Assembly: GCF_021284765.1 (NCBI RefSeq)
Contig: NZ_CP089924.1
Span: forward strand, 124,001-188,000
Direction of reading: 5' to 3'
From: Lysobacter sp. 5GHs7-4
GTDB lineage: Bacteria > Pseudomonadota > Gammaproteobacteria > Xanthomonadales > Xanthomonadaceae
Length of the DNA stretch: 64,000 nt
The notes beneath the pieces were generated by a model. The model searched no databases. It was not told the DNA's origin and saw nothing but the letters and a program-made list of their open reading frames with translations. The translations under genes were made by a program, and so were the position numbers. Shown piece after piece: positions 18,783 through 26,559 of this stretch. Every line of letters begins with the position of its first letter. Position 1 is the stretch's first letter.

Positions 18783-20447
18783 ATGTCCAGCGTCACCGCC
18801 AGCGCATCGCCCGGATCCGGCGAGCTCACCAAGGGCCACAAGAAGGTCATCTTCGCGTCCAGCCTGGGCACCGTCTTCGAGTGGTACGACTTCTATCTGT
18901 ACGGTTCGCTCGCCGTCATCATCGGCAAGCAGTTCTTCGGCGGCCTCAACGACACCAGCCAGTTCATCTTCGCCCTGCTGGCCTTCGCCGCCGGCTTCGC
19001 GGTGCGTCCGTTCGGCGCGCTGGTGTTCGGCCGCCTGGGCGACATGATCGGGCGCAAGTACACCTTCCTGGTCACCATCGTGATCATGGGCCTGGCGACC
19101 TTCCTGGTCGGCATCCTGCCCAGTTACGCGACCATGGGCATCGCCGCGCCGATCATCCTGATCACGCTGCGCCTGGCCCAGGGCCTGGCGCTGGGCGGCG
19201 AGTACGGCGGCGCGGCGACCTATGTCGCCGAGCACGCGCCCAACGGCAAGCGCGGCCTGTACACCAGCTTCATCCAGACCACCGCGACGCTGGGCCTGTT
19301 CCTGTCGCTGCTGGTGATCTGGGGCTGCCGCAACTACTTCGGAAAGGAAGCGTTCGAGGAATGGGCCTGGCGCATTCCGTTCCTGGTCTCGGTGGTGCTG
19401 CTGGGCGTGTCGGTGTGGATCCGCATGCAGCTGGCCGAGTCGCCGCTGTTCCAGCAGATGAAGGCCGAGGGCAAGACCTCCAAGGCGCCGATCACCGAAA
19501 GCTTCTTCTCGCGCAACGGCAAGATCGCCTTGCTCGCCCTGCTCGGCGCCACCGCCGGCCAGGCCGTGGTCTGGTACGGCGGCCAGTTCTACTCGCTGTT
19601 CTTCCTCACCAAGACCTTGGGCCTGGATCCCAACCGCGCCGATATCCTCATCGCGATCGCGCTGGCGCTGGCCACCGGCGGCTTCATCTTCTTCGGCTGG
19701 CTGTCGGACAAGATCGGGCGCAAGAAGATCGTGCTGGCCGGCTGCCTGATCGCGGTGTTCACCTACTTCCCGGTGTTCAAGGCGCTGACCCACAACGTCA
19801 ATCCGGCGCTGGAGTCGGCGGTGGCGAAGTCGCCGGTCACGGTGAGCGCCGATCCGGAGCGCTGCGCGTTCCAGTTCGACCCGGTCGGCAAGGCGACCTT
19901 CAAGCAGTCCTGCGACATCATCAAGTCGGCGCTGGCCAAGAAGGGCATTCCCTACGTCAACGCTCCGGCCGCGGCCGGTAGCGTGGCCACGGTGTCGATC
20001 GGCGGCGTCAGCGTGAGCAGCTTCGAAGGCGAGGCGCTGAGCAAGGACGAGTTCAAGGCGCAGTCCGACGCGTTCGGCAAGCAGTTGGGCGACGCGCTCA
20101 AGACCGCGGGCTATCCGTCCAGCGCCGATCCGGCGCAGGTCAACACGCCGGTGGTGATCGTGCTGCTGACCTTCCTGGTGCTGCTGGTGACCATGGTGTA
20201 CGGCCCGATCGCCGCCTGGCTGGTCGAGCTGTTCCCGACCCGCATCCGCTACACCTCGATGTCGCTGCCGTACCACATCGGCAACGGCTGGTTCGGCGGC
20301 TTCCTGCCGTTCACCGCCTTCGCCATCGTCGCCGCCACCGGCAACATCTACAGCGGCCTGTGGTACCCGATCATCGTCGCCGCGATGACGGTGGTGATCG
20401 GCGCGCTGTTCCTGCCGGAAACCAAGGACCGCGACATCACCGACTGA
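18783..20447 (+). CDS. MHS-type MFS carboxylate/H+ symporter with large periplasmic-type insert
   Basis: The 554-residue permease has the metabolite:H+ symporter signature SSLGTVFEWYDFYLYGSL, FGRLGDMIGRKYTF, and RLAQGLALGGEYGGAATYVAEHAP. Twelve transmembrane helices are expected. An extra hydrophilic domain of about 120 residues (roughly 335-455) with two cysteines sits between helices of the C-terminal half, making the protein longer than the usual 430-450. It follows the porin gene by 18 bp with GGGGA upstream, so outer and inner membrane steps are probably cotranscribed. The substrate is not shown by sequence; acetate, propionate or a dicarboxylate is inferred from the divergent acs gene. 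Confidence 0.88.
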   Translation: MSSVTASASPGSGELTKGHKKVIFASSLGTVFEWYDFYLYGSLAVIIGKQFFGGLNDTSQFIFALLAFAAGFAVRPFGALVFGRLGDMIGRKYTFLVTIVIMGLATFLVGILPSYATMGIAAPIILITLRLAQGLALGGEYGGAATYVAEHAPNGKRGLYTSFIQTTATLGLFLSLLVIWGCRNYFGKEAFEEWAWRIPFLVSVVLLGVSVWIRMQLAESPLFQQMKAEGKTSKAPITESFFSRNGKIALLALLGATAGQAVVWYGGQFYSLFFLTKTLGLDPNRADILIAIALALATGGFIFFGWLSDKIGRKKIVLAGCLIAVFTYFPVFKALTHNVNPALESAVAKSPVTVSADPERCAFQFDPVGKATFKQSCDIIKSALAKKGIPYVNAPAAAGSVATVSIGGVSVSSFEGEALSKDEFKAQSDAFGKQLGDALKTAGYPSSADPAQVNTPVVIVLLTFLVLLVTMVYGPIAAWLVELFPTRIRYTSMSLPYHIGNGWFGGFLPFTAFAIVAATGNIYSGLWYPIIVAAMTVVIGALFLPETKDRDITD

Positions 20448-20480
20448 CCCGAACGACCCCACGTCGTATGCGGTAGAGGC

Positions 20481-20509
20481 AACGCCGGCGCAAGCCGGCG
20501 TTGTTTTTT
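20481..20509 (+). terminator. Rho-independent terminator after the porin-permease pair
   Basis: A perfect 9-bp stem (AACGCCGGC and GCCGGCGTT) with a GCAA tetraloop is followed by G and six T. It ends the porin-MFS transcript. Confidence 0.9.
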
Positions 20510-20615
20510 GGACCGGACCCTGCAAAAAACCGGATCGACGCGCGCGCTCACGACGGCGTTCGCCGCATTGGCTACAGTCGTGCATGCGACCGCCCCTGCG
20601 ACTCCGGACCCCGCC

Positions 20616-21014
20616 ATGAAACCCGCCATCCGCCTCTACGACCCGTCCACCGAGTTCTACATCTCGGAGCAATGCCACATCGTCGAGCTGTCCAACAGCG
20701 ACGACGACCCCGAGTTGTCGATCGCGCGCGTGCGGGTCGAGCCGGGCGTGACCACGCGCTGGCATCGCCTGCGCGGCACCGGCGAGCGTTACGTGATCGC
20801 CGAAGGCCGCGGCCGCATCGAAATCGGCGACCTGCCGGCGCAGGAGGTCGGTCCCGGCGACACGGTGCTGATCCCGCCCGATTGTCGGCAGCGCATCGCC
20901 AATCTCGGCGACGGCCAACTGGTGTTCCTGGCGATCTGCACGCCGCGCTTTCGCCCCGAGATCTACGAGGACGTCGACGAGGCGCCGCTGCCCTGCAGTT
21001 TCCAGGACGCCTAG
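20616..21014 (+). CDS. Cupin-domain protein
   Basis: The 132-residue product has the two cupin motifs in one domain: RVRVEPGVTTRWHRL...ERYVIAEGRGRIEIG (motif 1, with His and Glu) and the PGDTVLIPPDCRQRIANLG region (motif 2, where a Cys-Arg-Gln takes the place often held by His). The start at 20616 is taken because the longer frame runs back into the terminator of the previous operon. Single-domain cupins bind a metal and may be isomerases, dioxygenases or sensors; the reaction here is unknown. Its stop overlaps the convergent ureohydrolase stop by three to four bases. Confidence 0.82.
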   Translation: MKPAIRLYDPSTEFYISEQCHIVELSNSDDDPELSIARVRVEPGVTTRWHRLRGTGERYVIAEGRGRIEIGDLPAQEVGPGDTVLIPPDCRQRIANLGDGQLVFLAICTPRFRPEIYEDVDEAPLPCSFQDA

Positions 21015-22117
21015 CGGCGCGTTCGCGGCACCTTAGCGGGCGCGGGTACGCCGAAGCGGCCGCTGTCGGCGAACGCGCCCTCGATCGTGTGCGCCAGCGC
21101 GGCGCCGTAGCGCCCGTCCGGATCCAGATCCGGGTCGTAGATCGTCAGCTCCAGACCCACCGCCTTCGGGCTAGCCAGCAACGGCGCCAACAACGCGCGC
21201 AGTTGCGCGAAGCTCAGTCCGCGCTCGTTGGGCGAATCCACCGCCGGCATCACCCGGGCATCCAGCACGTCGGCATCGACGTGGATCCAGTAACCCTGCG
21301 TGTCGGCGGATTCCAGCCGCGCGCGCGCTTCGGCACCCGCTGCCGTTCCGCCGCGGCGGCGTATCGTCTCCACATCCAGGGTATGGATGGCGGACGCGTC
21401 GTAGGACTCGGTCGCCGCGTACTCGCTGTCTGCGTGCGTGCGCGACAAACCCAGCTGGACCGCATCGGTCTCGCGCAGGTAGGGCGCCAAGCCGTCGATG
21501 TCGGTCAGCGTCGCCGGCCCGTGTCCGGTCGCCAGGCCCAGGTCGACGCCGGCGGCGGTGTAGATGCCGGCGTAGCGTTTGCTGTCGCGGGCATAGGAGT
21601 AGTCGTCGTGCGCATCGACGAAGGCCAGGCCGTAACGGCCGCGGCGCTTGAGCGCGAGCGTGGAGCCGAGCAGCACGCTGCAGTCGCCGCCCAGCATGAA
21701 CACGAACTCGTCGCCGTCCAGCAAGGGGGCGAGGCGATCGGCCAGCGTGCGCGTGTATGCCGCCAGCGCGGTGCCGTTGCGGAAGCCGACCGCGTGATCC
21801 GGATCGGGCGAATAAGCCGGGGCCTCGGCACCCCCGGCGTCGCGCGCACCCAGGCGTGCGAGCAAGCCGGTGTCGCGTATGGCAGCCGCTAACTTGCGCG
21901 CACCCGGCTCGACACCGGGCGCGGGCGGGCGCAGGCCGAGGTTGCTGGGTGCGTCGAGGGCGACGATGCGCGTCGGCGCTGTCGTTTCGGTCCGCATCGG
22001 GCTCGCGTCCGCTTCGGCGGAGGTCGCGGGCGCGCACGCGCCGCCCGCCACGCCGATGCCGGCGGCGAGCAAGCCGGTTTCCAGGCAGCGGCGCGCGAAG
22101 CGCAGGTTCGGGCTCAT
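21011..22117 (-). CDS. Exported arginase/agmatinase-family ureohydrolase
   Basis: The 368-residue protein starts with an RR-containing, hydrophobic leader (RFARRCLETGLLAAGIGVAG) that looks like a Tat or lipoprotein-type signal, then a ureohydrolase domain: LGGDCSVLLG near residue 140, FVDAHDDY near 168 and HVDADVLDARV near 278. These are the Mn-binding motifs, but the first has Cys where arginases usually have His (GGDHS). Known members hydrolyse guanidino compounds to urea and an amine; an exported version is less common. A TTG at 22126 is an alternative start. It is divergent from a CGNR regulator gene and shares an 80-bp control region with it. Confidence 0.84.
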   Translation of the reverse strand: MSPNLRFARRCLETGLLAAGIGVAGGACAPATSAEADASPMRTETTAPTRIVALDAPSNLGLRPPAPGVEPGARKLAAAIRDTGLLARLGARDAGGAEAPAYSPDPDHAVGFRNGTALAAYTRTLADRLAPLLDGDEFVFMLGGDCSVLLGSTLALKRRGRYGLAFVDAHDDYSYARDSKRYAGIYTAAGVDLGLATGHGPATLTDIDGLAPYLRETDAVQLGLSRTHADSEYAATESYDASAIHTLDVETIRRRGGTAAGAEARARLESADTQGYWIHVDADVLDARVMPAVDSPNERGLSFAQLRALLAPLLASPKAVGLELTIYDPDLDPDGRYGAALAHTIEGAFADSGRFGVPAPAKVPRTRR

Positions 22118-22131
22118 GGCACTCAACCTTT

Positions 22132-22143
22132 AAAACTAGTTTT
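22132..22143. promoter_or_regulatory. Palindrome 1 between ureohydrolase and CGNR genes
   Basis: The perfect 12-base palindrome AAAACTAGTTTT lies 15 bases upstream of the ureohydrolase ATG. AT-rich symmetry inside GC-rich surroundings and its place in a divergent promoter make it a candidate operator. Confidence 0.5.
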
Positions 22144-22164
22144 GACGGTTATAGGCCCGTCGCC

Positions 22165-22194
22165 ATAACCTGTCAATATCAGTTAGCAGGTTAT
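22165..22194. promoter_or_regulatory. Inverted repeat 2 just upstream of CGNR gene
   Basis: ATAACCTG and its complement CAGGTTAT are separated by 14 bases, ending two bases before the CGNR start codon. The spacing and position suit an autoregulatory site that would block translation initiation or transcription, but this is inferred from symmetry only. Confidence 0.45.
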
Positions 22195-22196
22195 CC

Positions 22197-22820
22197 ATGC
22201 GCATCGAGCACCACGCCTTCCAGCCCGCCGACCTGGTCGCCGGCCACCTCGCCCTGGACCTGGTCAACACGGTCACCGCGCGCGACACCCAGCCGCGCGA
22301 CTGGCTGGACGATTACGGCGCGCTGCTGCGCTGGGCACGGCAGTCGGGTCACTACGCGCGCGCCGACCTGGTCCGGCTGGAGGAACTGGCGAACGCCGAA
22401 CCCGCCAAAGCCGCCGCCGCACTCAACCGGTGCAAGACGCTGCGCGAGGCCTTGTGCGCGATCCTGTACGCGCTTGCGCAGGAGCAGGCGCCGGCCGCCG
22501 AAGATCTGGCGACGCTGGACAAGGCGCGCCTGACCGCGTCCTCGGCCGCCAGACTGACCGCACGCAAGGGCCGCCTGCTGGCCGAATGGTCGGTCGAACG
22601 CTCCGGCGCGGACCTGATCGCGCACGTGCTCACCGCGCACGCGATCGACCTGCTCAAGGACGCGCAACTCGACCGCCTGCGCATCTGCGACGGCCACGAC
22701 TGCGGCTGGGTCTTCATCGACACGTCCAAGAACGGCCGCCGGCGCTGGTGCGACATGGCCACCTGCGGCAATGTCGCCAAGGCGCGGCGCCATCAGCAGC
22801 GCAACAGCGCTGCGCGCTGA
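22197..22820 (+). CDS. CGNR zinc-finger / ABATE-domain putative transcription regulator
   Basis: The 207-residue protein has an N-terminal ABATE-type domain (GHLALDLVNTV near residue 17, ending near 120) and a C-terminal CGNR zinc finger: RICDGHDCGWVFIDTS, then RRRWCDMATCGN and KARRH. Members of this family are predicted stress or metabolite-responsive regulators. It is divergent from the exported ureohydrolase with two palindromes between them, so the two genes are likely co-regulated, possibly by this protein. That link is inference from arrangement. The ATG at 22197 directly follows an inverted repeat. Confidence 0.88.
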   Translation: MRIEHHAFQPADLVAGHLALDLVNTVTARDTQPRDWLDDYGALLRWARQSGHYARADLVRLEELANAEPAKAAAALNRCKTLREALCAILYALAQEQAPAAEDLATLDKARLTASSAARLTARKGRLLAEWSVERSGADLIAHVLTAHAIDLLKDAQLDRLRICDGHDCGWVFIDTSKNGRRRWCDMATCGNVAKARRHQQRNSAAR

Positions 22821-22900
22821 ACGGCGCAGCGCGAAGCGTACGCAGGCCGACGTTCCAGGAGGCGACCGGTGCTAGGGTGCGCGGATCACGGAGCGCCGCC

Positions 22901-23455
22901 ATGACACCGACTCACGCACTGCCGTCCATCGCCGGCCCGCGCAGCAAGCGCTTGCACGGCACGGTCCTGCTCGCGGCGGCGCTGCTGATCGCGTCACCCG
23001 CCGGCGCCGCCGACGACATCGACTTCGTGCGCGGCTGCTGGGCCACGCGTGCCACGCCGGGCGGTCCGGTCGACGGGTTTCTACGCCTGTTGCCCGACCG
23101 CGAAGTCGAAGGCGCGCTCAGCGGCCACGCCATGAGCGCCTACGGCGATCCGCCGGTATCGCGCCTGGACCTGATGTTCGCCCGCGACGGCAGCACGCTG
23201 GGACTGCGCCGGCCGATCCCCGGCTACCCGACGATGGACGCGCGCCTGCCGAGTCACTACCTGCGCCTGCCGCAGGTCGGCGCGGCGTTGCTGCCGCGCG
23301 CGGACGGCGGCCATGTCGCCGCCTACCGGCAGGACGGCGCGGACGAATGGATCGTGGTCAAGGCGCACGACGAGCGCCTGCTCATCCAGCGCATCGATGG
23401 CGACGGACGCGTCGCCGAAACCTACTTCGACGGCGAACGCGACGGCTGCGACTGA
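22901..23455 (+). CDS. Secreted hypothetical protein
   Basis: The 184-residue product has a signal peptide (hydrophobic LHGTVLLAAALLIASP, cleavage after AGA) and a mature domain starting DDIDFVRGCWATR, a phrase seen in lipocalin-like or DUF6265-type secreted proteins. It ends with a cysteine near the C-terminus (DGCD) that may pair with the one in GCW. I cannot name the family with confidence. GGAG lies upstream of the ATG; the open frame extends back but overlaps the CGNR gene. It is convergent with the EF-hand gene, six bases apart. Confidence 0.72.
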   Translation: MTPTHALPSIAGPRSKRLHGTVLLAAALLIASPAGAADDIDFVRGCWATRATPGGPVDGFLRLLPDREVEGALSGHAMSAYGDPPVSRLDLMFARDGSTLGLRRPIPGYPTMDARLPSHYLRLPQVGAALLPRADGGHVAAYRQDGADEWIVVKAHDERLLIQRIDGDGRVAETYFDGERDGCD

Positions 23456-23461
23456 GCCCGG

Positions 23462-23803
23462 TTACTGCGGCGGCGACGCCAGCTCGCGCGCGTCCAGGCT
23501 GCCGTTGCGGTTGCGGTCCTGCTTGCGGAAGGTCTCGGCGAGTTGGGCGCGGTGCTGCTCGCGCGTCAACGCGGCGCCGGCGCTGCGGCGGCCGGACGGA
23601 AGCTCCTCGGGTTCGAGCACGCCGTTGCGGTTCTTGTCCATCGCGTCGAAACCGTAACTCAGCCAATCCTGATACTCGACCAGCGACACCTTGCCGTCGC
23701 CGTCGGTGTCCATGCGCGACAGATAGTCGCCGGTGGAATTGACCTGGGCGGCAGCCGCGGACGGCAGCGCGAGCAGGCACAGGACGAGGAGCGAGGGACG
23801 CAT
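23462..23803 (-). CDS. Secreted EF-hand calcium-binding protein
   Basis: The 113-residue product has a signal peptide (MRPSLLVLCLLALPSAAAAQ) and three EF-hand loops: DTDGDGKVSLVE (residues about 32-43), DKNRNGVLEPEE (about 56-67) and DRNRNGSLDARE (about 97-108). Each has Asp at position 1 and Glu at 12, as required for calcium. The start at 23803 puts the signal peptide at the N-terminus; the frame is open 42 codons further. A periplasmic calcium buffer or sensor is likely; no partner is evident nearby. Confidence 0.88.
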   Translation of the reverse strand: MRPSLLVLCLLALPSAAAAQVNSTGDYLSRMDTDGDGKVSLVEYQDWLSYGFDAMDKNRNGVLEPEELPSGRRSAGAALTREQHRAQLAETFRKQDRNRNGSLDARELASPPQ

Positions 23804-23990
23804 GCGTGGATTCGGACGGGAGATGCTGCGCAGCCTGACGCGCGCGCGCGGCGCAGACAAGTCCGCACGCGCCGCATGTGGGGCGCGATTCAGGCGCGGC
23901 CGGCGCCGATAAGACGTACGGCCGGCCACGAGGGCCGGCCGTACGAGGGCGACGACAGGGGATCGCCCTGGGGGAGCGTTGTCGTATCGC

Positions 23991-24161
23991 TTACGGCAGC
24001 ACGCAGCAGCCGACGCGTTGGCCGCCGTACTTGCAACCCGGCTTGATCGGGCAGCCGGTGTCGGGATGGGTGCCGAACGCCTGCGCGGCGCCGAATCCCA
24101 GGGTGCCGACGATTGCGACCGCGAAGACGACCGCCTTCAGACGCTTAGACAAGACCTTCAT
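23991..24161 (-). CDS. Small secreted four-cysteine peptide, coupled to a thioredoxin-fold gene
   Basis: This 56-residue product has a basic n-region (MKVLSKRLK), a hydrophobic core (AVVFAVAIVGTLGFGAAQA) and a mature part of only about 24 residues with four cysteines in the order C-x6/7-C and CC (GCPIKPGCKYGGQRVGCCVLP, split here: GCPIKPGCKYGG, QRVGCCVLP). Its ATG overlaps the stop of the upstream thioredoxin-fold gene (ATGA), indicating translational coupling, and GGAGAG lies six bases before it. I do not recognise the peptide. The neighbour suggests that disulfides in this peptide are made or reduced by the thioredoxin-fold protein; it could also be a RiPP-like precursor. Both are inferences. 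Confidence 0.7.
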   Translation of the reverse strand: MKVLSKRLKAVVFAVAIVGTLGFGAAQAFGTHPDTGCPIKPGCKYGGQRVGCCVLP

Positions 24162-24766
24162 CGTTCTCTCCATTGCGATGATCCAACCGCTACATGCTGT
24201 GGCATGGCATGCCGTTCCGTGGCGCGCAACGCGGTCAGGATGGTGGGCACCTGCTCCTTGGTATCTATTTTTCCGACGTGCGAATACACGACGCGGCCAT
24301 CGCGGTCGACCACGACCAGCAGCGGCACCAGATTGAGTTTGAACAGCGCGCGGATCTTCGGCGTCGACAGCGCGACCGGAAAATCGAAACCGCGCGCGCG
24401 CAGATACGCGGCCAGCGCCGGCGCGTCCTGGCGCGCCACGCCGACCATCTGCACCTGCGCCGGATCCTGACGCTGCAAGGCGCGGCCGAGGTCGAGGATC
24501 GCGGGCACCGAGGCCTCGCACACGGGACAGGTGGGGTCGAAGAAGTACAGCAGCTGGCGTTCGCCGGCGGCGCGGCCGAGCACGAGCTTCGGGCCCGCGA
24601 GCGTGGCCGCTTCGGCGCTGGGCAGCCAGCTGCCGACCTGCGGCCTCGCGGTTTCGTCGATCAGGGCGGCGTAGTCGCGACGCAGCTGGCGGTTCTGCAC
24701 GCCCAGCAGCACCACCAGCGCGCAGGCCAGGGCCAAGGCGACATAGGCATAGCGATCCCTGCGCAT
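24158..24766 (-). CDS. Membrane-anchored TlpA/redoxin-type thioredoxin-fold protein
   Basis: The 202-residue product has an uncleaved N-terminal helix (residues about 8-23) and a periplasmic thioredoxin-like domain with the active site DPTCPVCEAS (Cys80 and Cys83) and the cis-Pro region LNLVPLLVVVDRDGRVVYSHVG. The CPVC site and AhpC/TSA-like pattern fit TlpA, ResA or MauD-type disulfide reductases. Such proteins keep specific periplasmic thiols reduced. Its stop overlaps the start of the four-cysteine peptide gene, so that peptide is a strong candidate partner. No cytochrome c maturation genes are nearby. Confidence 0.84.
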   Translation of the reverse strand: MRRDRYAYVALALACALVVLLGVQNRQLRRDYAALIDETARPQVGSWLPSAEAATLAGPKLVLGRAAGERQLLYFFDPTCPVCEASVPAILDLGRALQRQDPAQVQMVGVARQDAPALAAYLRARGFDFPVALSTPKIRALFKLNLVPLLVVVDRDGRVVYSHVGKIDTKEQVPTILTALRATERHAMPQHVAVGSSQWRER

Positions 24767-24920
24767 ACACGCACCTCCCTGTGGCTTACGCCTGCGTCTC
24801 GCGCGCGTCCAAGCGCGCGATCGCGTCCTGCATCGAAGCTAACACCGCCGATGCGAGGCCCGCAATACGACGCGTCACAGTGAGACTTCGGTGTGAAGAA
24901 GCGCCCGCGCGCAGCGCAAA

Positions 24921-24949
24921 CAAAAAGCCCGCGCATCGCTGCGCGGGCT
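24921..24949 (-). terminator. Rho-independent terminator of the desaturase gene
   Basis: A perfect 10-bp stem (AGCCCGCGCA with its complement) around a four-base loop is followed on the minus strand by TTTTTG. It lies 27 bases beyond the desaturase stop. Confidence 0.88.
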
Positions 24950-24975
24950 TGCTGGCGTGCTGCGGCGCGGCAGGA

Positions 24976-26181
24976 TCAGGCGCGCGCGGGCGCCAGCGCG
25001 TAGCCCTTGAGGCGGGCCGAGAACGCCTGCAGCGCCTGGATGCCGCTGGCCTCGGCCTCGGCGCACCAGGCGTGCAGCTTCTGCAGGGTGGCCTGGGCGT
25101 CGTGCGAGCGATCGTCCAGCACCTGCGCCAGACGCTGGCGGAAATCGGCCAGGGTGGCCATGCGCGGACGCTCGGCGACCCAGTTCTGCAGCCGCTCGCG
25201 CGCGTCGCCGTCCAGCCAGCGGCCGCCGTCGGCCAGCCCCTTGCGCAGCTTGCGCGGCAGCGCGCGCACGCGGTCGCCCGCATTCGAGGCTTCCTCGCGC
25301 AGCGCCGGCAGCGTGACGCTGCGGTAGTAATCGGTCATGGCCTGGAAACGGATCGCCAGCAGCGCCTTCAGCGTCTCCGCGTCGGGCATGGCGATGTTCG
25401 GACGCACGTCCAGCGACGGCGCCACGCGCAGCACCTTGGCCAGGCGCAGGGCCTGCAGGCCGCGGATCACGGTCCAGCCGATGTCGAACTCCCACTTGCG
25501 CAGGGCGAACTTGGCCGAGCTCGGGAAGGCGTGATGGTTGTTGTGCAGCTCTTCGCCGCCGATCCAGAAACCCCACGGTGTCAGGTTGGTCGCGGTGTCG
25601 GTGGTCTCGAAGTTGCGGTAGCCCCACCAGTGGCCCAGGCCGTTGACCACGCCCGCAGCCCAGAACGGAATCCACAGCATCTGCAGCGCCCAGATCGCCA
25701 CGCCGGCGAAGCCGAACAGGGCGAAGCTCAGGAACAGCAGCAGGACCGGGCCCTTGGTCGCGTGCGGGGTGTAGAGCTTGCGTTCGATCCAGTCGTCGGG
25801 GCAGCCCTTGCCGTACTTCTCGATGTCCTCGCGCTCGCCGCGCGCCGCGCGATACAGCTCTACGCCGCGCCACATCACCGTGTCGATGCCCTTGAACTGC
25901 GGACTGTGCGGGTCTTCCTCGGTCTCGCACTTGGCGTGGTGCTTGCGATGGATCGCCGCCCACTCCTTGGTGATCATGGAGGTGGTCAGCCAGGTCCAGA
26001 AGCGGAACACGTGCGCCAACGCGGGATGGAAATCGACCGAGCGGTGCGCCATCGAGCGGTGCAGGTACAGCGTCACCGACATGATGGTGAGCTGGGTGAC
26101 CACCATGAAATAGACGACGAGCTCCCAGAAGCTGGCCTGGATCAGGCCGCCGGCAAGGAAGTCGAGCAAGGAAGCGGGCAT
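24976..26181 (-). CDS. Acyl-CoA delta-9 fatty acid desaturase (DesB-like)
   Basis: The 401-residue membrane protein has the three histidine boxes of di-iron acyl-CoA desaturases: HRSMAH near residue 41, HRKHH near 79, and HNNHH near 215, with hydrophobic helices between. The C-terminal 130 residues are helical and end with an LHAWCAEAEASGIQALQAF segment like that of Pseudomonas DesB. The reaction introduces a cis double bond into acyl chains at the inner membrane, adjusting fluidity. The start at 26181 gives the family N-terminus and has GGAG eight bases upstream; the frame continues 29 codons back without homology. A perfect 24-bp palindrome lies 175 bp upstream and may be its operator. Confidence 0.92.
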   Translation of the reverse strand: MPASLLDFLAGGLIQASFWELVVYFMVVTQLTIMSVTLYLHRSMAHRSVDFHPALAHVFRFWTWLTTSMITKEWAAIHRKHHAKCETEEDPHSPQFKGIDTVMWRGVELYRAARGEREDIEKYGKGCPDDWIERKLYTPHATKGPVLLLFLSFALFGFAGVAIWALQMLWIPFWAAGVVNGLGHWWGYRNFETTDTATNLTPWGFWIGGEELHNNHHAFPSSAKFALRKWEFDIGWTVIRGLQALRLAKVLRVAPSLDVRPNIAMPDAETLKALLAIRFQAMTDYYRSVTLPALREEASNAGDRVRALPRKLRKGLADGGRWLDGDARERLQNWVAERPRMATLADFRQRLAQVLDDRSHDAQATLQKLHAWCAEAEASGIQALQAFSARLKGYALAPARA

Positions 26182-26355
26182 GGATGGAACTCCGGGAACG
26201 AACGACCGGCTCGCGCGGGGCGGGCCGGAAAGGGGAGGCGCCGGGGGCAGGCTCCCGCGCGGGATCATGCCACCCGAACCATACCGTTCGCGCCGGTACG
26301 GGCTGGTTCTGTGATGGGGATCGCCGGGGGAGCGCGCAAGGCGGGCGACGGCGGG

Positions 26356-26379
26356 CCTAGCTGAAGCGCTTCAGCTAGG
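26356..26379. promoter_or_regulatory. Perfect 24-bp palindrome between desaturase and mutM
   Basis: CCTAGCTGAAGC is followed directly by its exact reverse complement, with no spacer. The core TGAAGCGCTTCA resembles operators of LacI/GalR-type repressors, and the site sits 175 bp upstream of the desaturase and 180 bp upstream of mutM in a 378-bp gap that holds no recognisable gene. It may be an operator for the desaturase, or a transcript-ending hairpin; no T run follows on either strand. Confidence 0.55.
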
Positions 26380-26559
26380 GCGATGGGCGAGGCGGTCGCA
26401 AGGACGCGTTCGGCCCGCCGGCGAGGCGCTAACTTCGGTCAACGTGCGCGGTTGGCGGCGTCTGGCGCTCGAACTTCGGCAATCCGGCAGCACCCTATCC
26501 GCCCCGGCAGGCAAGCGCCGCACCGCCGCCCAGCGCCACGACGAGAGTACCCTTGCCGC

